Source: Salinibacter ruber DSM 13855 (GTDB lineage: Bacteria > Bacteroidota > Rhodothermia > Rhodothermales > Salinibacteraceae). Taken from it: 64,000 nt of DNA. The stretch covers positions 2,852,001 to 2,916,000 of the forward strand of contig NC_007677.1 in NCBI RefSeq assembly GCF_000013045.1, read 5' to 3'. Position numbers and translations under genes: made by a program. Shown piece by piece: positions 37,084-45,133 of this stretch (within the stretch, counting starts at the first letter, position 1; each line of letters opens with the position of its first letter). Under the pieces are notes generated by a model. It did not search any database. It saw nothing but the letters and a program-made list of their open reading frames with translations, and was not told the origin of the DNA.

Positions 37084-37593
37084 TTACGCCGCCGCGCCCG
37101 CCGTCGCGATCTCTTCGATGGCCTCCTCGTCCAGGCGCATGGTCGTCCAGTCGTCGAGCGGCTCGGCCCCCAGCTCGTCGTAGAACTCGATCGCCTCCGT
37201 ATTCCAGTCCAGCACGGCCCAGTCGATGCGGCGGCAGCCCCGCTTCTCCGCAATTTCTGCGAGGCGCCGAAACAGCGCGAGCCCGATGCCCTCCCCGCGG
37301 TACGTGGACCGCACGAACAGGTCCTCCACGTAGAGCCCCGCGTTGGTCTGGAAGGTGGAGTAGTTGTGGAAGAAGAGCGCAAAGCCGACCGCCGTGTCGC
37401 GCTCCGTCTCGGCGAGGAGCGCCTCGCAGCCCGTGAGCGCCTCCGCCGACAGGTGCTCCTCCAGCAGCTCCACACTCGGCTCGGCCTCGTCGAGCAGGTT
37501 CTCGTAGGTGGCCAGCTCCACGATGAGGTCCACGAGCGTTTTCGCGTCGTCGGGCGTGGCCTTCCGGATCGATACGTGCGGCGAGCTCTCCAT
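37084..37593 (-). CDS. GNAT-family N-acetyltransferase
   Basis: Acetyl-CoA-dependent transferase of 169 residues. The GNAT core is clear: IRKATPDDAKTLVDLI at the N-terminus, YVEDLFVRSTYRGEGIGLALF with the acetyl-CoA pyrophosphate loop RGEGIG (about 97-112), and WAVLDWNTEAIEFYDELGA (about 125-145). The spacing and the late YDELGA place it near the spermidine/diamine acetyltransferase branch, but the substrate is uncertain. It is followed closely by the GT2 gene on the same strand. Confidence 0.88.
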   Translation of the reverse strand: MESSPHVSIRKATPDDAKTLVDLIVELATYENLLDEAEPSVELLEEHLSAEALTGCEALLAETERDTAVGFALFFHNYSTFQTNAGLYVEDLFVRSTYRGEGIGLALFRRLAEIAEKRGCRRIDWAVLDWNTEAIEFYDELGAEPLDDWTTMRLDEEAIEEIATAGAAA

Positions 37594-37644
37594 CGTCGGG
37601 CGCAGGTGTTTGAGAGAGGGATCAACGGGTGTACCGCTTCGACA

Positions 37645-39201
37645 CTACCGGTACCGACTCAACGGGTCGTCGGTGTCGTCGTCATCGTCGTCGAAGTCGC
37701 CCTCGTCGAAGTCATCGCCCGGCACGCCGCCGTCGCCGATGGAGGAGAGCATCGAGCCCATGATGTCGTCGTAGGTCTGCCCGCCGTCGCTAATCTCTTT
37801 GCCCACGAGCGAGTGCTGGTGGAGCGACTCCACGACGAACTCCATGCCCGTGTGGGTCTCGCCGGTCGTGTCCGGCGAGAGGTACTCCTCCGCAAGCGCC
37901 TGGAGGCCGTCGATCTGCCCGAGCGTCTCCGCGTACGCCGCGTCGCTCATGTCCTGGTCCAGGTCGATGGAGCGGCCCTGCGCAAACCAGTCGAGCACGT
38001 CCTTGTACTCGGGACGGCCCTCTTCCTTGTCGCTCGGGTCGGGGAAGTACTCGTCGAAGAGCGCCCGGACGGCCCGCCCGATCAGCGTGAGCGCCACCTC
38101 TTCGGCACCCTCCTGCTCCCCCTCGTAGACGAGCTCCACCTTGCCGGTGATGGCCGGGGCCACGTGCATCAGGTCGCTGACGCGGACGGTCGTCTCGTCC
38201 TCGCCGTTGAGAAGCGCCCGCCGCTCGGCCGCGGAGATGAGCGCCTCCAGCGCCGCCCGCGTCACACGGACCGAGACCCCGGAGGTCTGGTCGATGTACT
38301 CGCTCTCGCGCGCCTCGAACGCCACCTGCTCGACGATTTCGCGGAAGAAGCGCGGGATGTGCACGTCCACCGCCGCCGCCCCGTCGGCGCGGTCCTGCCA
38401 CGCCTCCTGCTCGGTAATGGACATGCCCGTCTCGATCGTCTTCGGGTAATGGGTCGTGATTTGGCTGTCGATGCGGTCCTTGAGCGGCGTCACGAGGTTG
38501 CCGCGGCTGGTGTAGTCCTCCGGGTTGGCGGAGAAGACCATCATCACGTCGAGCGGGAAGCGCACGTTGAAGCCGCGGATCTGAATGTCCTGCTCCTCCA
38601 TGATGTTGAAGAGGCCCACCTGAATCCGCGGCTGGAGGTCCGGCAGCTCGTTGATGGCGAAAATGCCGCGGTTGGTGCGCGGCACGATGCCGAAGTGGAT
38701 AACCTCCTCGTCGGCGTAGGTGAGCCGCTCGTTGGCGGCCTTGATGGGGTCGATGTCGCCGATGAGGTCGGCGATCGTGGTGTCCGGCGTCGCCAGCTTC
38801 TCGCCGTAGCGCGCCTCCCGGGGCAGCCACTCGATCGGCGTGTCGTCGCCCCGCTCCTCCACGATTGCGCGCCCCTGCTTGGTGATCGGATTGAAGGGAT
38901 CCTCGTTGAGGGGTGTGTCCTCGATCACCGGAATGTGGTCGTCGAGGAGCCGCGGCAGCATGCGGATGAGGCGGCTCTTGGCCTGCCCGCGCAGCCCCAA
39001 AAGAATGAGGTCGTGCTTCGCGAGGATGGCATTCTGAATCCGCGGAATGACGGTCTCGTCGTAGCCCAGAATGCCGGGAAAGACCTCCTCGCCGGCACGG
39101 AGCTTCTGCATCAGATTGGCCCGCAGTTCGTCCTTCACGGAGCGGACCTGATAGTCGGCCTCTTTGAGTTCGCCAAGCGTCGTGCGGTCGGTAAGGGCCA
39201 T
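37645..39201 (-). CDS. MoxR/magnesium-chelatase-type AAA+ ATPase
   Basis: AAA+ ATPase of about 518 residues from ATG 39201 (ATG 39219 is also possible). The nucleotide-binding loop reads GLRGQAKSR near residue 70, a variant Walker A with GQAKSR instead of GxGKT. Walker B-like GIFAINELPDLQ lies near 205, followed by sensor 1 MMVFSANPEDYTS near 245. A helical lid follows, then an Asp-rich C-terminus (FDDDDDDTDDP) typical of halophiles. Related ATPases usually work with a VWA-domain partner; none is adjacent here. The target is unknown. Confidence 0.82.
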   Translation of the reverse strand: MALTDRTTLGELKEADYQVRSVKDELRANLMQKLRAGEEVFPGILGYDETVIPRIQNAILAKHDLILLGLRGQAKSRLIRMLPRLLDDHIPVIEDTPLNEDPFNPITKQGRAIVEERGDDTPIEWLPREARYGEKLATPDTTIADLIGDIDPIKAANERLTYADEEVIHFGIVPRTNRGIFAINELPDLQPRIQVGLFNIMEEQDIQIRGFNVRFPLDVMMVFSANPEDYTSRGNLVTPLKDRIDSQITTHYPKTIETGMSITEQEAWQDRADGAAAVDVHIPRFFREIVEQVAFEARESEYIDQTSGVSVRVTRAALEALISAAERRALLNGEDETTVRVSDLMHVAPAITGKVELVYEGEQEGAEEVALTLIGRAVRALFDEYFPDPSDKEEGRPEYKDVLDWFAQGRSIDLDQDMSDAAYAETLGQIDGLQALAEEYLSPDTTGETHTGMEFVVESLHQHSLVGKEISDGGQTYDDIMGSMLSSIGDGGVPGDDFDEGDFDDDDDDTDDPLSRYR

Positions 39202-39458
39202 GGAGGAGCGGCGGTTCATGAGGAGAGGCAGCAACCAAATTTGGACGAGGATGGCACCGCAACAGCCCCTCCGCTGTTCCTCTCACGCGCCGGGCAGACC
39301 CCGAATTCCTGCCCGATCCTGTAACGAGTGGCGGGCGGTTTGCCACCCGGGCGATCGCGCCCGGTCCCCGCGGTGATCAGTGCGGGCGAAAGGGGCGACG
39401 GCCGCGCCGTGGCGTCGGGGCGCCGGGGCTGCCGGCGGCGCGCCCCCTTTGCTTCCGA

Positions 39459-40407
39459 TTACGACCCAAACGGAAGCGTCACCCCCAGCCAGGGGAGCCC
39501 AATGACCCCGTCCGCGGCCGTGAGGGGACGCACCAGACCGAAGTCGACCGCAAAATTCTCGGGGGCCCAGCGGACCCCCAACGAGATGAGATTCGCGTCG
39601 TCGACCCCTGGGAAGAAGTAGTTTTCGGTAATGAGATAGGTCTTCTGCCCCACGCGCATCATGCCACTGACATTGATCGCGGGCCGACTCGCGAATCCGC
39701 CGTCCGCGTAGCCGTATCCGAGCCCCACCGTGACGTTGTGGTCCCGATTGCCCAGCGTGGCGGATCCGTAGAGGAGGCCGGCCCCCTCACTGTCCCCCGC
39801 TCCCAGAACGCCCCCGAACACGGCCCCGCCGGCGAGGTGAAGGTTGTCCCGGGGCGTTGAGATGGACACCTTGGGCAGGACCCAGATCGGGAGCGCCTCC
39901 GCCCCAAACAGGAAGACGGGCACCGTCCCGGCCCCGATGGAGAAATTCTCGGTGGCCCCGTAGTTCACGTTGTTGAGGAAAACCCAGGTGTTCTGGTAGT
40001 ACCCCTGTCCCTGCGGAATTCCGATGGCGTTTGGGGCAAAGAAATACCGCGTGGACTGTGGATTCTGAAACCAGTACGCCCCATCCCGGAAGCGCCCCGG
40101 CGGAATTTCCGCCATGCGTTCGATGTTCTGGTGCTGGATGGGTCACCTCTCCCAGCTCCCGCGCATCCAGGACCACTTCCCCCTCCCCTTCGGATACGAG
40201 CGTGCCGATGACAACCTCCCCGCCGGTCGTCTCCACGCGATACATCGGTTCTTGAGGCCCTGCCTCCTGGGCGTGGAGGGCCCCGGGCAGCCCGAGCGAC
40301 ACGCCCCCGAGCACTACGACCAGAACAACGCCGATCCGTCGGGCGACCCGACCGGGCCGAAAGCGAGAGCCCAATTGCGTCGTGCTTGCAACGAAGAACT
40401 GAGTCAT
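39459..40407 (-). pseudogene. Outer-membrane beta-barrel-type protein with a frameshift
   Basis: From ATG 40407 the sequence has a signal peptide (VVLGGVSLGLPGALHAQ) and a short beta region (YRVETTGGEVVIGTLVSE, LDARELGEVT). At GGG 40140-40142 the frame breaks. The next frame continues IQHQNIERMAEIPPGRF, then a Gly-rich, alternating region of about 200 residues (YYQNTWVFLNNVNYGATENFSIGAGTVPV) ending PWLGVTLPFGS, as in an outer-membrane barrel. One base fewer in that G run restores one chain of about 315 residues. This is either a real indel or a sequencing error. The barrel part alone would start at ATG 40115 without a signal peptide. Confidence 0.7.
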
Positions 40408-40572
40408 GGCTTTCGTACAATGTCGTGAGACGGCAACGGTGTGGTGCTGCGCAGATTGGGCCGCGTCCCATTGCGCTATCGCAACCCCCACGCAGCGACG
40501 GGCCCACACAGACGCCATCCGACATCCCAAAAACCGGTCGTCCAATGGTAAAGACCGGCCGTGTCCGGCCAT

Positions 40573-42798
40573 TCAGGGACCCATGTCCGGGTCTTCGGGG
40601 GCCTCCTGCGCGGCGTACTCGGTCGGCGGGCAGCCGAAGGTCTCGCGGAAGAGGCGCGAGAAGTAGCTCGGGTCCCGGTACCCCACGGCGGCCGCCACGT
40701 CCGACACCGTGTCCGCATCCTGCCGCAGCAGCGCGGCGGCGCGCTGCAGGCGCCGGGTCCGGATGAACCCCGACGCCGAGAGGCCGGTCGCGTCTTTGAT
40801 GCGGCGGCGAAGGTGGCGGGCACTCAGGTCCATCTCGTCGGCCAGCCAGTCGACCCCAAAGTTGCTGTTGTCGATGTGCGCCGTCACCACGTCATTCAGC
40901 GATTCGAGAAAGGCCTCCTCTTCGGACGAGACGGTCGTCTCCGCCTCCGGGGCCATCCAGTCGGGCAGCCGGACACGGTCCTGCACGATCTGCCGGATGC
41001 CGATCAGGTTTTCCACGCGGGCCTGCAGCTCGGACGGGTCGAACGGCTTCGACACGTACGCGTCGGCCCCCACGTTCAGGGAATCGCCGGCCCGCTCTCC
41101 GTTCGGGCGGGCCGTCAGCAGGAGGATCGGCAGGTGACGCAGATCGTCGTCCTCGCGGATGGCGCGGCACAGCTTCTTCCCGCCCCCGGCCGGCAACGAC
41201 GCGTCGCAGAGGACGAGGTCGAACGACCGGTCCCGGGGCCGGTCGAGCGCAGCGTCGGCGTCGGCGACGGCCGCCCTGTAATAGTCCGGTCCGAGGAGGT
41301 CCCGGAGATACGCCCGCATCTCCGCCTCGTCGTCTACGATGAGCACGGCGGGGGCGTCCGGGGGAGCCTCGTCCGACGACGTCGGGGGCTCCCCTGCAGG
41401 GACACGCCCCGAGCCGGCCATCCCCGCCCCGTCTTCCACGGACGGGACGGCTGCCTCCGCGACGGGCCCCTCCACCGCCGCCTCGGGGTCGCGCCCCAGC
41501 GGCAGGCACACGGTCAGTTCCGTGCCAAACCCCGGCTCGCTCTCCACATCGATGTCGCCCCCGTGCCGCCGGACCAGGGCGCGAGCGTGGGCCAGCCCGA
41601 TGCCCCATCCAATCCATCGTTCTGGATCGGTGGACGCCGTGGACCCGGCCTCTTCTTCTCCGCGGACAGGCACGTAGCTGTCGGCATCCCCGAACACCCG
41701 CTTCTGAAGGGCCTCCGGCAGTCCCGGGCCCGTGTCGCGCACGGCAATCTCGGCCGCATCGTCGCCCCGCCGCACCCGCAGGCGCACCGTCCCCTCTTCC
41801 GGCGTGTGCCGGATCGCGTTCGAGAGGAGCGTCGTCACGAGCTGCCGGACCCGATCCACGTCCATCGGCACCGCAAGGGACTCCGGCCCCACGTCCTCCT
41901 GGACGGTGAGCCCCTTCGCCTGTGCCCATTGCCGCAGGGGCGGCACCACCGTCCGGATCAGCTCCACCAGGTCGTGCGGCCGCATCTGGAGGGCCAGGTC
42001 CCCCTCGTCAAACCGGGCGAGGTCGTACAGCTGATCCACGAGCCGTGCCATCCGGCGGGCCTGGCGGTCCGCCTGCCCCAGTCGCTCGCGGAGGGGCCCC
42101 GGAATTTCGTCCCCCTGTTTCCCCAGTGCCTGGCGGAGCGGCCCGAGGATCAGGGTCAGGGGCGTGCGAAACTCGTGGGAGAGATCGGCAAAGAAGCGGC
42201 TTTTCGCCCGTTCGAGCTGGGCCACCTGTTCGTGGAGCGTTTCTGCCCGTCGCCGCGCCCGGTACCGGCGATGGCGCACTGCGTAGAGGAGGGTCGACAC
42301 GCCGGTCAGGACCACGGTGACGAACCCCATCCGCACGAGGTGTCCAGGGGCCACCAGGTCGGGACGGGCCGCGCCGGTGCCGGGAAGCCCCACGCTGCCC
42401 AGGCCGTAGAGCACGGCGCCAAGCACCCCCCCTAGGAGCAGCGTCTGCCAGGGGCGGTACGGAATGACAACGACGGTCAGCAGATAGAGAAGAATCACGT
42501 ACTCGATGCTCAGCACGCCGCGGTAGGCGTCGTGCACCAGCGACACCACCGCGATGGCAAGGGCAATCGCCCCTCCCACGGCCCGTGCAACCGACACCCG
42601 ACTCCGTGTCCGTCCGGCCCAGACGGCCCCGGCGCAGAGAAGCGTCACGAGGGCCTTGTCCCAGAGCACGAGTGCCTCTGTGCCCCCACCCCCTGGGTAC
42701 CACCACGCCACGGGCCGGCCGAGGAGGCCCACATTGACGGGCACGAGAATGAGGACCCCCACGATGCCGAGCAGTCCCCCCACTGGAGACCCGTGCAC
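40573..42798 (-). CDS. Membrane hybrid histidine kinase with receiver and AraC output domains
   Basis: One-component hybrid sensor of about 741 residues from GTG 42798 (GTG 42825 also possible). The N-terminus has about six hydrophobic segments. The HisKA box is FFADLSHEFRTPLTLILGPL (phosphoacceptor His, about residue 205). The HATPase has DTGPGLPEAL and GWGIGLAHARAL with GFGTELTV. The receiver has VLIVDDEAEMRAYL with phosphoacceptor Asp in VLCDASLP and Lys in YVSKPF. The C-terminal AraC-type HTH reads LADEMDLSARHLRRRIK and VAAAVGYRDPSYFSRLF. Unlike typical Bacteroidetes hybrid sensors, it lacks a periplasmic propeller domain, so it may sense within the membrane. Confidence 0.88.
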   Translation of the reverse strand: MHGSPVGGLLGIVGVLILVPVNVGLLGRPVAWWYPGGGGTEALVLWDKALVTLLCAGAVWAGRTRSRVSVARAVGGAIALAIAVVSLVHDAYRGVLSIEYVILLYLLTVVVIPYRPWQTLLLGGVLGAVLYGLGSVGLPGTGAARPDLVAPGHLVRMGFVTVVLTGVSTLLYAVRHRRYRARRRAETLHEQVAQLERAKSRFFADLSHEFRTPLTLILGPLRQALGKQGDEIPGPLRERLGQADRQARRMARLVDQLYDLARFDEGDLALQMRPHDLVELIRTVVPPLRQWAQAKGLTVQEDVGPESLAVPMDVDRVRQLVTTLLSNAIRHTPEEGTVRLRVRRGDDAAEIAVRDTGPGLPEALQKRVFGDADSYVPVRGEEEAGSTASTDPERWIGWGIGLAHARALVRRHGGDIDVESEPGFGTELTVCLPLGRDPEAAVEGPVAEAAVPSVEDGAGMAGSGRVPAGEPPTSSDEAPPDAPAVLIVDDEAEMRAYLRDLLGPDYYRAAVADADAALDRPRDRSFDLVLCDASLPAGGGKKLCRAIREDDDLRHLPILLLTARPNGERAGDSLNVGADAYVSKPFDPSELQARVENLIGIRQIVQDRVRLPDWMAPEAETTVSSEEEAFLESLNDVVTAHIDNSNFGVDWLADEMDLSARHLRRRIKDATGLSASGFIRTRRLQRAAALLRQDADTVSDVAAAVGYRDPSYFSRLFRETFGCPPTEYAAQEAPEDPDMGP

Positions 42799-42825
42799 GC
42801 AAGCCCAGCAAGGACGGATCGAAAC

Positions 42826-43208
42826 TCGGATTCTTCTTCGAGGCGACCGGCCCCGACGGCGATGCGTCGCGCCTGCTCGATCGATCCACGCGGGTCCATG
42901 GCGGGTTGGACGATGCGATTCGTGTCTTGCCGTCGATGTACGGTCCCTCAAGGCGTCCCGGAACGGCCTCCAGGCGGGCCGATTCGCCCGGCGGCGGCGC
43001 AACACGTCGTATCTCTCTCTGCCCACCTCCGAACCGAGGCCCCAGCGAATGAACCTTCGGACGAGACGCCCTGCCCCGCGGATCCTTTTCGCCGAGACCG
43101 ACGTGTTTTCCGGTGACCGTCTCTCGCGTCTCGGGCACGATCGACGAAGAGAGGCCGACGTCCTCCGCCTCCTACTTTACGCTCGTTTCATTAACCGCAT
43201 GCTCTCGT
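42826..43208. other. Divergent intergenic region between the hybrid kinase and a small OMP gene
   Basis: About 380-410 bp with no supported gene. Both flanking genes read outward, so it must hold two promoters; I could not pick clear -35/-10 pairs. The sequence just before 43209 is relatively AT-rich. Confidence 0.4.
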
Positions 43209-43682
43209 ATGCACTCGCTCCCCCGTACGATTCTCGCTGCCCTGCTCGTCGGACTGTGCGTGGGGGCGCTGCCGGCGCAGGCCCAACGGACCTCCGGGGC
43301 CGCCGGGCTCGGGGTACAGGCCGGCGAGCCGTCGGGCGTCACCCTCAAGATCTACAACGCCGACGCCCCGTCCTACGACTTCCTCGCTGCCTGGAGCTTC
43401 AATGACTTTGTCTTCCTAAACGCCCACGCCCTCTTCGAGCACCGCCTCTCGGCCCAGAACATCGAGCAGCCGGTCCACTGGTTCGTGGGCCCGGGCGCCT
43501 ACGTGGGCGTCTACGACGAGGCCCAGTCGGAGGCGGGCCTGGGCGTCAGCGGCCGGGTCGGCCTCGACATTCTCATCGACGAGCGGTTCGAGATCTACAT
43601 CCAGGCCACCCCCCGCTTCGAGCTCGTCCGCGAGACGGAACCCAGTATCGGCGGCGGGCTCGGGCTTCGCTACTACTTCTAA
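43209..43682 (+). CDS. Small secreted outer-membrane-type protein
   Basis: Exported protein of 157 residues from ATG 43209. A signal peptide (ILAALLVGLCVGALPAQAQ) is followed by alternating hydrophobic and polar strands (VTLKIYNADAPSYDFLAAW, VFLNAHALFEHRL, FEIYIQATPRFELV) and the C-terminal aromatic GLGLRYYF that is typical of outer-membrane beta-barrels. It is too short for a full transporter barrel and is probably a small OmpA/OmpW-size barrel. I cannot give a function. Confidence 0.7.
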   Translation: MHSLPRTILAALLVGLCVGALPAQAQRTSGAAGLGVQAGEPSGVTLKIYNADAPSYDFLAAWSFNDFVFLNAHALFEHRLSAQNIEQPVHWFVGPGAYVGVYDEAQSEAGLGVSGRVGLDILIDERFEIYIQATPRFELVRETEPSIGGGLGLRYYF

Positions 43683-43698
43683 CCCCCCCGAAGGACAT

Positions 43699-43738
43699 GG
43701 GGCCGGAGGGAGGCGCCCGCCTTGCGGCCTCCGGCCCC
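43699..43738. terminator. Strong bidirectional terminator hairpin
   Basis: GGGGCCGGAGG and CCTCCGGCCCC pair perfectly (11 bp) around an 18-base loop, between convergent genes. Confidence 0.7.
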
Positions 43739-43746
43739 GCCTCTGC

Positions 43747-44793
43747 TCAGCGCGCCCGCCACTCGAGCACCTTTAGGCGGGGCTCCGGCGACCGGATCGC
43801 GACGGCGAAGACGTAGCCGTCCTCGGTGCGGCGCGCGTCGAGGTCGAGCGGATAAAAGTTGGGGTTGGTCTCGTCGTTCCGCTCCACGAGGCGACGCTGC
43901 AGGCGCCCGCGGCGGTCGTAGGCGTCGATCTGGATCCAGCCGGGGCGCAGGTTGAGCACGAAGAGCATGTCGCCGACCGGCGCCGCGGCGGGGCTCAGAA
44001 GCGGGGCCTCCGTGACGTCGCCCTGCCCGAAGGCGTACCGACGCTCCAGCATCGGCGAGTCGAAGCCCATCAGCGCGAGGCTGTCGGGCGTCGTTCCGTC
44101 CCGGAAGCCACGCGGGAGCATGTCCACTGCGGGCCGAAAGCCCGACAGGCTCACCAGCGTGTCGCCCCAGGCACGGAGAAAGCCGGCGTATCGCCAGTGC
44201 GGCCCCCGCAGCGGCGCCCGGCTCGTGGGCTGGGCGTCGGCCCCGAGCCGGGCCACGAACGAGTCTGTGTTCTGCCCGACCACCTTCGCGTACATCGTCG
44301 TGTCGGTCGCAAGCATGTAGACGAGCGTCTCCGGAGCGGGGCGCTCGTACGAGACGGACGGCCCATCCCGACGGCCATCGACCACCCGGTCGATTCGGTT
44401 CGACTCGGCGTTGAAGACGACCAGCGTATCCCCTCGCGTCCCAATCAGGTACGGCGTCCGAAAGCCCTCGTCCCCGATCTCGCGCACCAGGCGCCCGTCG
44501 GCCCCGAACCGAAATACGCTGTTGCGCTCCACGTCGCTCACGGCCAGCCCGCCCCCCTCCACGAACCGAACCGTCCGCGGGTGGACAAGGGGGTGCGCCT
44601 TCGTTCCCCCCGTCTGCCAGCGCCGCCGAAGGGTGTCCGTGGGGGTCTCCTCCGCCACCTGGCGGGAGAGCGAGTCGCTCGGGTACAGGGCCTCGTTGGG
44701 CTGTGGCTGACAGCTGTACGGCAGGCAGCCGGGCAGCCAAATGCCGAGGCAGAGAAACACCATGAGTCTCCGGCCGAGGGCCGACGTGTCCAT
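43747..44793 (-). CDS. Beta-propeller (6-bladed, NHL-like) lipoprotein
   Basis: Envelope lipoprotein of 348 residues from ATG 44793, with lipobox WLPGC. The body carries repeated propeller blades, each with a DxxGR-type turn: FRFGADGRLVREIG, FNAESNRIDRVVDG, IDAYDRRGRLQRRL. This resembles the 6-bladed beta-propeller family (Bacteroides BF2992-like). Such proteins often bind peptides or sugars, but no catalytic residue is visible. It is divergent from the TonB receptor at 45134, with which it may share an envelope role. Confidence 0.75.
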   Translation of the reverse strand: MDTSALGRRLMVFLCLGIWLPGCLPYSCQPQPNEALYPSDSLSRQVAEETPTDTLRRRWQTGGTKAHPLVHPRTVRFVEGGGLAVSDVERNSVFRFGADGRLVREIGDEGFRTPYLIGTRGDTLVVFNAESNRIDRVVDGRRDGPSVSYERPAPETLVYMLATDTTMYAKVVGQNTDSFVARLGADAQPTSRAPLRGPHWRYAGFLRAWGDTLVSLSGFRPAVDMLPRGFRDGTTPDSLALMGFDSPMLERRYAFGQGDVTEAPLLSPAAAPVGDMLFVLNLRPGWIQIDAYDRRGRLQRRLVERNDETNPNFYPLDLDARRTEDGYVFAVAIRSPEPRLKVLEWRAR

Positions 44794-45133
44794 GAAGGGC
44801 TCCGGGGCTGTGGCGGATTGACGAAAGCGTGTTCGGAAGGGGGCGGGGGACCGCGCGTTCCGGTCCCCGTTGAACGGACGCGCCGACGTACGTTTCGCCG
44901 ACGTCGGCGTCCCATGGAAGGGCCTGTTCCCCTCTTCACGCGCGACAGAGTCTTCTCCGGAGGTGCAACTCGTTCGGGTGTCGTGCAGCTCATCCGCCGG
45001 GGCGCCCGTACCGTGCGAACCGCGGCGCGCAGGTGCACTTCGTAGAACGGGCGGAATCCTCTGGTCTCGGCGCCCCATCGCATACACTGCATCGTTGCCG
45101 CAAACCGTCCACGGATTTGTCCTGCTGCCTGCC
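44794..45133. other. Divergent intergenic region between propeller lipoprotein and TonB receptor
   Basis: About 340 bp without a supported gene. It must hold divergent promoters; none stands out. In-frame extensions of both neighbours run through it but lack coding character. Confidence 0.4.

Noticed and set aside
44870-45133. An N-terminal extension of the TonB receptor from 44870
   Set aside because: The signal peptide starts cleanly at 45134; the extension has no coding character.
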